A stretch of 64,000 bases of DNA. Source: DATKKG01 sp035543015 (lineage in GTDB: Archaea > Thermoproteota > Nitrososphaeria > Conexivisphaerales > DTJL01). Each line of letters begins with the position of its first letter. The stretch's first letter is position 1. Location of the stretch: positions 1-64,000 of the forward strand of contig DATKKG010000063.1 in assembly GCA_035543015.1 (NCBI GenBank), read 5' to 3'. The notes under the pieces were generated by a model that worked only from the letters and a program-made list of their open reading frames with translations, had not been told where the DNA came from and ran no database searches. A program made the translations under genes and the position numbers. This document shows, piece by piece, positions 31,064 to 38,108 of this stretch.

Positions 31064-32896
31064 TTGACGGACCTTCGGTTCCCCTACGAGTCCCCCCGGC
31101 CCGGTCAGAAGGAAGTCTCAGAGGCCATCGAAGGCGCCGCCCTGAGGCGGCAGGACCTGGTCGTCGAGGCCCCCAATGGCTTCGGCAAGACCGCGGCGGC
31201 GCTCGCGGCGGTGGCCCGGCTCACCGGCAGCGAAGGATTCTCATGCGTCTACGCCGTGAGGACGAAGAGGGAGATGGAAAGGGTGCTCGCGGAGCTGACG
31301 CGGTTCGCCGGAAGCCTTCGGGCCGCCCCCCTGATTTCGATGGCGGACGGCTGCCTTCTGAAGGACCTGGAAAGGTCTCCCATACCTCCTGAGGTCCTCC
31401 CCAACTACTGCAGGGGAAGCGTCCTGTCGGGGAGGTGCCACTACTACGATTCGACCCCCCGCCTCGGGAGGTTCGTTCCCCCGGCGACGGGCGGTGTCGA
31501 AGAGTTCCTTCGCCGCTGCTCTTCCCTGAGGGTCTGCCCCTACTTCCTCAGCAGGGACAAGGTCGCCGATGCGGACGTGGTCGTCACGACGTTCCCTCAC
31601 CTGATCCACGAAGCCCTGAGGAGCCAGCTCCTAGGATCCGGGAAGGGCTGGAGGAAGGAGGTCGTGATATTCGACGAGGCCCACAACCTCCCGGAGACCG
31701 TCTACACGTCGTCCGGGGGTGGCATCGGGCTGAAGGAGGCGGAGGCGTTGGCCGCACTGTCTGCAAGGGGAGGGAGGCGGGACGAACTGGGCTTCTGCGA
31801 GAAGCTCCTCCTCTGGATGAGATCTCTCGCAGTCGGAGAGGACGAACAGGTCGTCATGACCGCGGAGCAGATGATCGGCTCCTCAAGACTGGGAGTGGAG
31901 GTGGAGACCATGCTCGTGTCGGAGCAGAGGAGGTCCTCCCTGATGTTCGTTGCGGAGCCGTTGGACGCCGCGTTCATCCTCCGCCTGCGCCTCGTGGAAC
32001 TGGCGTCCTCCCTGGCAAGGGCGATGGGGAGGAAGGACTCCATGGTCGTGGTCGGGGCGCATGGCGGAGACGTCCGAATGACCGTGCGGTTCCTCGACGT
32101 CGGAGCCGAGTTCTCCGCCGTGACGAAGCCCTTCTGGAGTTCGATCTTCCTCTCCGCCACCTTCTTCGACTTCAGGAGCTTCGCCGCCTCCCTCGGCCTA
32201 AGGGGGGCCGGCTTCATGAGGATGGAGATGGATCCCCTGGAGAGGAGGTGCGTCACCGCGGTGGACCTCGGAGTGACCACCGAGTACAGGAAACGCGGAA
32301 GGGAGCAGTCCGCCGCCATAGCCGTGCGCCTCGCCAACCTGGGCATGGAGTCGAAGGGAAGCGTCGCGTGCTTCTTCCCCTCCTACCGGATGATGGAGGC
32401 GGTGGCCGCCGAGCTCCCCCAGGCTTGGAGGTCGGAGCTCATCCTCGAGTCGAAGTCGATGGAGCAGGAGGAGCAGGCCAGAGCGGTCGAGCGCCTGGCC
32501 GAGTCGAAGGGGGCGATGCTGCTGGGGGTCATGGGCGGCAAGTTCTCCGAGGGGGAGGACTTCGCTTCGGGCAGGCTGGCCTCGGTGGCCGTGGTGGGGC
32601 TACCTCTCCCCCCTCCGTCCGAGGAGCTCTCGGCAAGGATGGCGTTCGAAAGGCCCGCCGGCGGACCCTGGATCTACGACTCGCTGGTCATCGTCCCGGC
32701 CGTGGCCAAGGTGGTCCAGGCCGCGGGAAGGCTGTTCAGGAGGAAGGGGCAGGCGGGGCTTGTGGTCCTCATGGACCGGCGCTTTGGGAGGAGGCATGTG
32801 GTCGAACTGTTCCCCACGTGGATGAAGGAGAGGCTCGTCCCAATCGACGCGGCGGACCGTTCCTCCTTGGCTGCCCTCCTGGCGGAGCTGGGATGA
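31064..32896 (+). CDS. xpd: XPD/Rad3-family iron-sulfur DNA helicase
   Basis: The 610-residue SF2 helicase starts at TTG 31064 and reads FPYESPRPGQKEVSEAI, then the Walker A motif APNGFGKTAAALA. Four Cys in NYC, GRC, RRC and RVCPYF (about residues 113-164) form the 4Fe-4S site. The DEAH box is VVIFDEAHNLPET, and the C-terminal motifs include GVMGGKFSEGEDF and VQAAGRLFRRKGQAG. Archaeal XPD unwinds DNA 5' to 3' and is thought to serve repair. Length is close to other archaeal XPD (550-650). The SUF system in this window would supply the cluster. A small gene of unknown function follows after 61 bases. Confidence 0.93.
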   Translation: MTDLRFPYESPRPGQKEVSEAIEGAALRRQDLVVEAPNGFGKTAAALAAVARLTGSEGFSCVYAVRTKREMERVLAELTRFAGSLRAAPLISMADGCLLKDLERSPIPPEVLPNYCRGSVLSGRCHYYDSTPRLGRFVPPATGGVEEFLRRCSSLRVCPYFLSRDKVADADVVVTTFPHLIHEALRSQLLGSGKGWRKEVVIFDEAHNLPETVYTSSGGGIGLKEAEALAALSARGGRRDELGFCEKLLLWMRSLAVGEDEQVVMTAEQMIGSSRLGVEVETMLVSEQRRSSLMFVAEPLDAAFILRLRLVELASSLARAMGRKDSMVVVGAHGGDVRMTVRFLDVGAEFSAVTKPFWSSIFLSATFFDFRSFAASLGLRGAGFMRMEMDPLERRCVTAVDLGVTTEYRKRGREQSAAIAVRLANLGMESKGSVACFFPSYRMMEAVAAELPQAWRSELILESKSMEQEEQARAVERLAESKGAMLLGVMGGKFSEGEDFASGRLASVAVVGLPLPPPSEELSARMAFERPAGGPWIYDSLVIVPAVAKVVQAAGRLFRRKGQAGLVVLMDRRFGRRHVVELFPTWMKERLVPIDAADRSSLAALLAELG

Positions 32897-32957
32897 CGAA
32901 GGCGGCGCTAGCGACATCTCACTTTTAATATGGCGCCGGACGCCAACGAAGACGAAG

Positions 32958-33458
32958 TTGGGGGAGCTTAAACCCGCGGGGGCTCACCTCGTGATCGTCC
33001 CTCTTTCGGAGAGGCCCTACCTTCTTCGCCGCTGGGCCTCGGCCGTGGGCGAGTTCACCGCGCTGGACCTGGACTGCAGCCTGCCTCCCCTGTTCTCGTC
33101 CGATGACCTTGGGGAGTCCGAGATCTTCCTTGAGCCCGGCGACGTCCTCACTGCGGTCGAAGACGTCTTCGCCCTGCCGAAGCTGGCTGGGCCCCTTGTG
33201 GTGAATTCGCTCGGAACGCTCCAGGCGATTGCCAGGGCCTCGGGGGGCGAGCGCGACTGGAGCCGAAGGTTCTTCAAGTACCTGGTCTACCTCACCGTTG
33301 CCTGCAAGGCCAGGGCAGGCTCGTCACTGTTCCTGGTGAACGCCGCCAGGGAAGGGGGAGTGAAGGCTCTTCTCGGCGCGGGCTGGGTCAGACTGTGTTC
33401 AGGGTCCCTCGATGGGACGTGGATGCTCTCGGAAGACGGCCTTACCCGTGTACCTTGA
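32958..33458 (+). CDS. Uncharacterised protein, possibly a degenerate RecA-like (DUF835-type) domain
   Basis: The 166-residue product starts at TTG 32958. It has alternating strands and helices, including VVNSLGTLQAIARA near residue 82 followed by FFKYLVYLTVACKARAGSSL and FLVNA. A VVxSL strand followed by an amphipathic helix and a second LLV-type strand recalls the Walker B half of RecA/KaiC-like folds in DUF835-type proteins, but no Walker A is present. A TATA-like cttttaatatgg (32923-32934) lies before it, so it need not depend on xpd. The end overlaps a convergent membrane-protein gene by 17 bases. Function unknown. Confidence 0.5.
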   Translation: MGELKPAGAHLVIVPLSERPYLLRRWASAVGEFTALDLDCSLPPLFSSDDLGESEIFLEPGDVLTAVEDVFALPKLAGPLVVNSLGTLQAIARASGGERDWSRRFFKYLVYLTVACKARAGSSLFLVNAAREGGVKALLGAGWVRLCSGSLDGTWMLSEDGLTRVP

Positions 33459-33816
33459 AGTTGTACAGCGAGAAGAAGAGGAAGTAGCCCACCATAAGAA
33501 GGAGGATGCCCGTGATGAAAACCATGAAGGACTCGCGCCCAGCCTTCGAAGGCTGGCTGGACCTCATGAGCAAGAGCACGCCGCCCACGCCCATGGCGGA
33601 AGCGATGATGTAGGTCACCGTCTCGAGGATGCTCTGGGTCTGCAGCGACCGGGTGATCACCACCGACGCCGGGACGTTTGAGCCTTCGAGGAGGTAGTTG
33701 ACGAGCCCTCCCGTCAAGAGGATCGCCGTGGCCACGACGACGTTCTCGAGGGTGAAGATCCGTTCGAGGATCCTCACGTACCGGTTCCTGCGGAGGCTGT
33801 CCAAGTCCAGGTTCAT
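33442..33816 (-). CDS. Small membrane protein with three predicted helices, downstream of PCNA
   Basis: The 124-residue protein has a charged N-terminus (NLDLDSLRRNRYVRILERI) and hydrophobic segments at about 25-42, 66-87 and 98-117. It ends FFSLYNFKVHG. No family is recognised. It begins 20 bases after the PCNA stop in the same direction, so it is probably co-transcribed with the sliding clamp. The amphipathic N-terminus could lie along the membrane. Confidence 0.55.
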   Translation of the reverse strand: MNLDLDSLRRNRYVRILERIFTLENVVVATAILLTGGLVNYLLEGSNVPASVVITRSLQTQSILETVTYIIASAMGVGGVLLLMRSSQPSKAGRESFMVFITGILLLMVGYFLFFSLYNFKVHG

Positions 33817-33836
33817 GGGGCTAGACCTCGATCGCT

Positions 33837-34583
33837 TCAGTCGACCCTGGGTGCGAGATAAAACTGTATCGTAGCTCCTTGCTCGCTCAGGGGGAACTCC
33901 ATCTTGATGGGCATCTTGGCCGAGAAGCTGACGTTGACGGACTCCGCGTTGGAGACCGACTTCGCGAAGTTGCTGAGATACTCGATGCTGTAGGTCGACT
34001 CCCCGCCCTCCTTGACTTCGAGCTGGAGGACGTCGGGGTTGTCCTTCTTCAGGGTGACCGACGCCTTGCCGACTTCGCTCTTCCCCATGAAGACGAGCTT
34101 GCCCTCCTCCGCCTTCAGCGTCATGTGGTCGGAGATGCTCTGGACGTCGGAGAGGACCTTCCTGAGTATCCTGGTCGTCAGCTTGCTCTGGATGTTGAAG
34201 TTGACCTTGGGCAGGGGGGTCTGGCTGTAGGTGGTCTCCACCAGGTGGACTTCAAACTCCCTTTCGTATCCGTTGAAAAGCTTGAACTCGAGCATATTCT
34301 CCTCGCCGAGCCTGAGCTCGACCTTGTCCTTGCCCTCGGCCCTCCTCATCACCCTAAGCAGGTCTTCGACCCTCACCGTCAGGGTGTGGTTCTGGTCGCA
34401 GGCGTACTTCTCGAAGGAGGCGGCGGGCCACTTCAGGTCCACCAGGGCGATGTGGGATGGGTCCATCGCCCTGAGGTTGAGGCCCTCGGGCGTGGCTTCG
34501 AACGAAGCCTCTTCGATGAGGGTGGAGATGGCCTGAGACACTGACTTCCATTCCTCGGCCGATTGGCTGACGGCCTGTAGCAT
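33837..34583 (-). CDS. pcn: DNA sliding clamp PCNA
   Basis: The 248-residue protein is a normal-length archaeal PCNA. It contains ISTLIEEASFEATPEGLNLR, the MDPSHIALVDL motif, the KVELRLGEENMLEFKLFNG region, SDHMTLKAEEGKLVFMGKSE (quoted as DHMTLKAEEG), VSFSAKMPIKMEFPL and a C-terminal IQFYLAPRVD. Trimers of this protein tether polymerases, ligase and repair enzymes through PIP boxes; the Y-family polymerase at 46965 ends in one. It starts at ATG 34583. A minus-strand TATA (TTAATTAG, near 34612) and a GGAGG-like ribosome site precede it. Confidence 0.97.
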   Translation of the reverse strand: MLQAVSQSAEEWKSVSQAISTLIEEASFEATPEGLNLRAMDPSHIALVDLKWPAASFEKYACDQNHTLTVRVEDLLRVMRRAEGKDKVELRLGEENMLEFKLFNGYEREFEVHLVETTYSQTPLPKVNFNIQSKLTTRILRKVLSDVQSISDHMTLKAEEGKLVFMGKSEVGKASVTLKKDNPDVLQLEVKEGGESTYSIEYLSNFAKSVSNAESVNVSFSAKMPIKMEFPLSEQGATIQFYLAPRVD

Positions 34584-34839
34584 ATCACTCCACCCTCCGC
34601 ATTTCCAAACTAATTAACGTTCCCGACAACGAAAGAATGAGCCGCCCAGGCTTCTTAACGGCATCTGCCTGTGCCCTTCCGCAGAGGAACCCTTGGCGAA
34701 GGGCTTAAGGGCGTACCTCTTTGCGACAACCCCCATTTTGAAGGTGCTGAAGAGCGACGTCAGGTGCGCGACAGCGTAGAGCCGCCCGGTCGAATGCTAT
34801 TTAAGCTGTGGCAGCGCCAATCCTCCGCAGAGCGAAGAC
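34584..34839. other. Spacer between divergent pcn and priS with a strong hairpin
   Basis: The 256-base spacer carries the PCNA promoter at its left end and the priS TATA at 34797-34805. In the middle GCCCTTC (34673-34679) and GAAGGGC (34698-34704) can form a 7-base-pair stem, and ACA occurs 22 bases further on at 34726-34728. A small guide RNA of H/ACA type is conceivable but I could not fit the full lower stem. Confidence 0.4.
34797..34805 (+). promoter_or_regulatory. TATA box of the priS gene
   Basis: The run ctatttaag lies about 39 bases before ATG 34840 and is followed by no other candidate. Confidence 0.55.
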
Positions 34840-36036
34840 ATGTCTGCGCAGGGCGGTGAGGAGGGGAGAGGGGGAAACGGCAGGAACGAGGCCCACGATC
34901 CCGCCCTGGAGTTCCTATCAAAGGCTTTCAGGTCGTACTACTTCCGCCATGTGGAGTCCGTCGAGATCCCCGAAGACATGAGGAGACGGGAGTTCGGATA
35001 CCTCAACTTCGAAGGTGCCATGGTGAGGCACCTGACGTTTCCGAACGAGGGTGAATTCAAGGCGATGATGGTGAGGGAGGCGCCACGGTCGGCCTACTGC
35101 TCGGTGGCCTATTACGACTCTCCGGGGTTGGCCATGGAGGAAAAGGGGTACAGGAAGGCCGACCTTGCCTTCGACATAGATTCGGGCGACCTCAATCTCC
35201 CCTGCACCGAAAAGCACGACTTCTACATCTGCGGCTCGTGCGGGGAGCCCTTCAGGATCAAGGCCGACAAGTGTCCTCGCTGCGGCTCGTCCGACGTCGC
35301 GGCCGTCCACTTTGCCTGCGACAGATGCCTGGGGGCGGCCAAGGAGGAGGCCGTCAAGCTGGTGGACTTCCTCGAGCTGGACTTCGGGGTGGGGCCGGGG
35401 CAGACGGCGGTCTACTTCTCCGGGAACAGGGGTTTCCACGTCTCCGTGGTGGGGTCGAAGTATGAGACCGTCGACCAGCGCGGCCGCGCCGAAATGGTCG
35501 AATATGTGGAGGGAAAGGGCTTCGGGCTGAAACAGGTGGGCCTCCTCCCCAGGAGGACGGCCGAGGAGCTCGCTCCGAAGCTGCCCCTCGTCGGCGAGCG
35601 CGGTTGGAGAGGGAGGGTGGCCTCCGTCGTCTACGGTGTGGAGGGCTTGGGGTCGCAGGAGGCCCTCGCCCGGGCCTTCGTCGAACAGCCAGACAGGATA
35701 GGCTCGCTCGTGACGAAGGCGATCGAGGAGGCGGGCGTCAAGTTGGACGAAGGCGTCACCATAGATACCCACAGGGTCTTCAGGATGGGCGGCACCCTTC
35801 ACGACAAGTCGGGCCTTCTGAAGAAGAGGTACGCCAGCCTGGACGGCGCGAACCCCCTTGACGACGCCGTCGCCTTCGGCGGGGAGCCGGTGCGTGTGAA
35901 CGTCAAGTATTCGCCGGAGTTCCGGCTCCTCGGGACCTCCTTCGGCCCGTATGAGAAGGAGAGCCTGGAGCTCCCCATGTACGCCGCCGTCTACCTGGCT
36001 GCGAAGGGCCTGGCCGTTCCGGGCCGGGGAAAGTGA
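34840..36036 (+). CDS. priS: DNA primase catalytic (small) subunit
   Basis: The 398-residue archaeal-eukaryotic primase makes RNA/DNA primers with PriL. It has YYFRHVESVEIPEDMRRREF at the N-terminus, the catalytic acidic pair in LAFDIDSGDL, an inserted zinc motif CGSCG...CPRCGSS, and the GNRGFHVSV nucleotide-binding motif. A later DTHRVFRMGGTLHDKSGL segment completes the fold. Length is slightly above the usual 330-380, owing to an N-terminal Gly/Asn-rich stretch (about 20 residues) that may be disordered. It is followed by the GINS gene, a replication pairing also known in other archaea. Confidence 0.96.
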   Translation: MSAQGGEEGRGGNGRNEAHDPALEFLSKAFRSYYFRHVESVEIPEDMRRREFGYLNFEGAMVRHLTFPNEGEFKAMMVREAPRSAYCSVAYYDSPGLAMEEKGYRKADLAFDIDSGDLNLPCTEKHDFYICGSCGEPFRIKADKCPRCGSSDVAAVHFACDRCLGAAKEEAVKLVDFLELDFGVGPGQTAVYFSGNRGFHVSVVGSKYETVDQRGRAEMVEYVEGKGFGLKQVGLLPRRTAEELAPKLPLVGERGWRGRVASVVYGVEGLGSQEALARAFVEQPDRIGSLVTKAIEEAGVKLDEGVTIDTHRVFRMGGTLHDKSGLLKKRYASLDGANPLDDAVAFGGEPVRVNVKYSPEFRLLGTSFGPYEKESLELPMYAAVYLAAKGLAVPGRGK

Positions 36037-36048
36037 CCTGAACCAATG

Positions 36049-36057
36049 CTTTAATAC
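36049..36057 (+). promoter_or_regulatory. TATA box before the GINS gene
   Basis: The run ctttaatac is centred 30 bases before ATG 36083. This favours that ATG over the one at 36071 and gives the GINS-L42e-S27e-aIF2alpha-Nop10 run its own promoter. Confidence 0.6.
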
Positions 36058-36082
36058 GCTGCACCTGTAGATGCCGGCGGCA

Positions 36083-36649
36083 ATGAGCGAAGAACTGCTC
36101 TCGACGCTGCAGCAGAGCCTCGATATGGAGTTGACAAGCGAGGACCTATCGCGCGTCGACCCGGGCCTGTACAAGGCCGTCGCCATGAGGGTGAAGCAGA
36201 TACGCGGTTTCATGGGCAACGGCGACTCTGATATGGTCAACGCCCTGCTCTCCCGGGAGATAGAGATGTTCTGCGGGATGTCCGACCAGCTCATGACGAT
36301 AAGGCTTCACAAGTTCCTGGACAAGGCGCTCCAGGGATCGAACGAGGTGTCGCTTACCGCCGAGGAGAGGTACCTTGTCGAACCCCTCTACACCAGCGTC
36401 AAGAGGCTGGGGAGGATCCGAGACGCGGTGGACAGGGGGCGGCTCTCCGTGCTGGAAGAGTCGTCGGACAGCTACCTAGTAAGGTATATAGTCGTGCGAT
36501 TTCTACAGCCTGCGTCAAAGATGGCAGGTGTCGACTTGAAACAGTATGGACCCTACAAACCGGAAGACATCGCGGTCCTGCCGATGGAGAATGCGAAGCC
36601 CCTGCTCGAAAGGGGTGTGGTCGCTGAGACCTGGGTGAGCGAGCTTTGA
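36083..36649 (+). CDS. GINS complex subunit Gins51
   Basis: From ATG 36083 the product has 188 residues (MSEELLSTLQQSL...). The first 130 residues are helical, as in the GINS A domain, and contain REIEMFCGMSDQLMTIRLHK and LTAEERYLVEPLYTSV. The last 50 residues form the small beta-rich B domain (VRFLQPASKMAGVDLKQYGP, then DIAVLPMENAKPLLERGV). A-then-B order is that of Gins51 (Sld5/Psf1 type), which with Gins23 and Cdc45/GAN activates MCM. The position after priS is the usual one. The stop overlaps the L42e start (TTGA). Confidence 0.88.
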   Translation: MSEELLSTLQQSLDMELTSEDLSRVDPGLYKAVAMRVKQIRGFMGNGDSDMVNALLSREIEMFCGMSDQLMTIRLHKFLDKALQGSNEVSLTAEERYLVEPLYTSVKRLGRIRDAVDRGRLSVLEESSDSYLVRYIVVRFLQPASKMAGVDLKQYGPYKPEDIAVLPMENAKPLLERGVVAETWVSEL

Positions 36650-36924
36650 AGTACCCGAAGACGGTCAACACGTTCTGTCCCAAGTGCAAGAAGCACACCG
36701 ACCACGCCGTATCGCTCTACAAGAAGGGGAAGGAGAGGGCGATGTCCAGGGGTGCGCGCAAGCACGCCGAGGAGAAGAAGGGATACGGCGGCCAGAAGTA
36801 CCCCGAGCTGATCAGGACGGCCAAGACCACCAAGAAGGCGACGTTGAGGCTTAAGTGCAAGGAGTGCGGCTACACCGTCATGAAGAAGGGGATGCGGCTG
36901 AGAAAGCTGGAGATAATGGAGTGA
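36646..36924 (+). CDS. rpl44e: Ribosomal protein eL42 (L44e)
   Basis: The 92-residue zinc-ribbon protein of the large subunit E site has CPKCKKHTDHAVSLYKKGKE, the basic RGARKHAEEKKGYGGQKYP loop and a second Cys pair in LRLKCKECGYT. It starts at TTG overlapping the GINS stop and is followed by eS27 after 7 bases. Sequence and length are standard for archaea. Confidence 0.97.
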   Translation: MKYPKTVNTFCPKCKKHTDHAVSLYKKGKERAMSRGARKHAEEKKGYGGQKYPELIRTAKTTKKATLRLKCKECGYTVMKKGMRLRKLEIME

Positions 36925-36931
36925 GAGGACG

Positions 36932-37132
36932 TTGGTCAGGAAAGAGAGGCAGCTGTTCGTAAGGCCCGGGAGCGCGTTCCTGCAGGTCAAGTGCGAGAAG
37001 TGCGGCACGGAGAAGGTCATCTTCTCCAACGCCACGGTCCCGATAAAGTGCGAAGTGTGCGGCGAGGTGTTGGCCGAGCCGTCAGGCGGAAGGACGATCA
37101 TCCACGGCGTGGTAACCCGCAGGCTGGACTGA
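36932..37132 (+). CDS. rps27e: Ribosomal protein eS27
   Basis: The 66-residue small-subunit protein has the two-pair zinc ribbon (CEKCG near 25 and CEVCG near 44) between FLQVKCEKCGTEKVIFSNAT and VLAEPSGGRTIIHGVV. It starts at TTG 36932. The eL42-eS27-aIF2alpha-Nop10 order is a well-known archaeal cluster and supports each member. Confidence 0.97.
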   Translation: MVRKERQLFVRPGSAFLQVKCEKCGTEKVIFSNATVPIKCEVCGEVLAEPSGGRTIIHGVVTRRLD

Positions 37133-37139
37133 GGGGCCT

Positions 37140-37916
37140 TTGCCCGGTCCGTACCTCCCCGACGTCGGCGAAGTCGTCATCGCATCGGTCGTGCAGCTGA
37201 CCCCCTACGGCGCCTACGTCACTTTGGACGAATACAGCGCCCAGAGGGGGTTCCTCCACAATTCGGAGGTCACGACGGGCTGGGTCAGACATATCGAGCG
37301 GTTCGTTAAGGAGGACACCAAGATCGTGCTCAAGGTCATCAGGATCGACAGGCAGCGGAACGAAGTGGACCTCTCCCTTCGCCAGGTGACCAGCGAGGAG
37401 CACAAGGAGAAGCTCATCCAGGTCAAGAGGGAGGCGAAGGCCCGCGGGGTACTCGACATCGTCAAGAAGGAGCTCGGGCTCGCCAACGACGCGGAGATAA
37501 GGTGGAAGCTTTCCGATGAGTTCGGCTCCCTCTACGATGCCTTGGAGGCGTGCGTGAAGAAGGGGCCGCCCGTGTTGGCCAGGCTGAACCTCGACCAGAA
37601 GTACGTAGAGGCGCTGATGCGCGTCGCCACCGAGAGGTTCAAGGTCCCCAGCGTCGAGATCAAGGGGATGTTCGAACTGAACTCGCTCAAGCCGGATGGA
37701 GTATCCATCATCAAGGGGGCGTTCGCCAAGGCCGCCGCGGGGGTCCCCGGCGACGTCAAGGTTGAGGTCCTCTACGCGGGGGCGCCGCGGTACAACCTGA
37801 GGCTCTACGCCGAGAACTTCAAGGTGGGGGAGCGTGCCCTCACAGGCTTCGTCGAAGAAGTCAAGTCCGAAGTGGGCAACAGGGGAAGCGTCAACTTCAT
37901 TCGCGAGAAGAGCTGA
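37140..37916 (+). CDS. Translation initiation factor aIF2, alpha subunit
   Basis: The 258-residue factor has an N-terminal S1 domain (PDVGEVVIASVVQLTPYGAY, GFLHNSEV, KVIRIDRQRNEVDLSLRQVT in order), a central helical domain and a C-terminal alpha-beta domain ending GNRGSVNFIREK. It forms the aIF2 trimer that carries initiator Met-tRNA. The eukaryotic regulatory Ser51 loop lies at HNSEVTTGW here and has no clear match. It starts at TTG 37140; the stop overlaps the Nop10 ATG by one base. Confidence 0.96.
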   Translation: MPGPYLPDVGEVVIASVVQLTPYGAYVTLDEYSAQRGFLHNSEVTTGWVRHIERFVKEDTKIVLKVIRIDRQRNEVDLSLRQVTSEEHKEKLIQVKREAKARGVLDIVKKELGLANDAEIRWKLSDEFGSLYDALEACVKKGPPVLARLNLDQKYVEALMRVATERFKVPSVEIKGMFELNSLKPDGVSIIKGAFAKAAAGVPGDVKVEVLYAGAPRYNLRLYAENFKVGERALTGFVEEVKSEVGNRGSVNFIREKS

Positions 37917-38098
37917 TGCGCCGGATGAAAGGGATGATGCGGCGCTGCGAGAAGTGCGACTCCTATACGTTCAAGGAGATCTGCCCCAAGTGCGGCGGCA
38001 GGACGGTGCTCGCGCAGCCTCCGAAGTTCTCCCCTCAGGACAAGTACCTTAGGCTGAGGATGCAGGGATCGGCCAAGCAGGAAGCCGAGGAAAGCTAG
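37916..38098 (+). CDS. nop10: H/ACA ribonucleoprotein component Nop10
   Basis: The 60-residue protein has the Nop10 zinc ribbon (CEKCDSYTFKEICPKCGG) and the RTVLAQPPKFSPQDKYLRLR segment that contacts Cbf5. It supports pseudouridylation guided by H/ACA RNAs. The start ATG 37916 overlaps the aIF2alpha stop (TGATG). The last 8 residues are acidic and variable. Confidence 0.96.
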   Translation: MRRMKGMMRRCEKCDSYTFKEICPKCGGRTVLAQPPKFSPQDKYLRLRMQGSAKQEAEES

Positions 38099-38108
38099 GT
38101 CGCAGCCG

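Noticed and set aside
34918..36294. 458-codon leftward frame opposite priS
   Set aside because: Shadow of PriS, whose motifs are complete on the plus strand.
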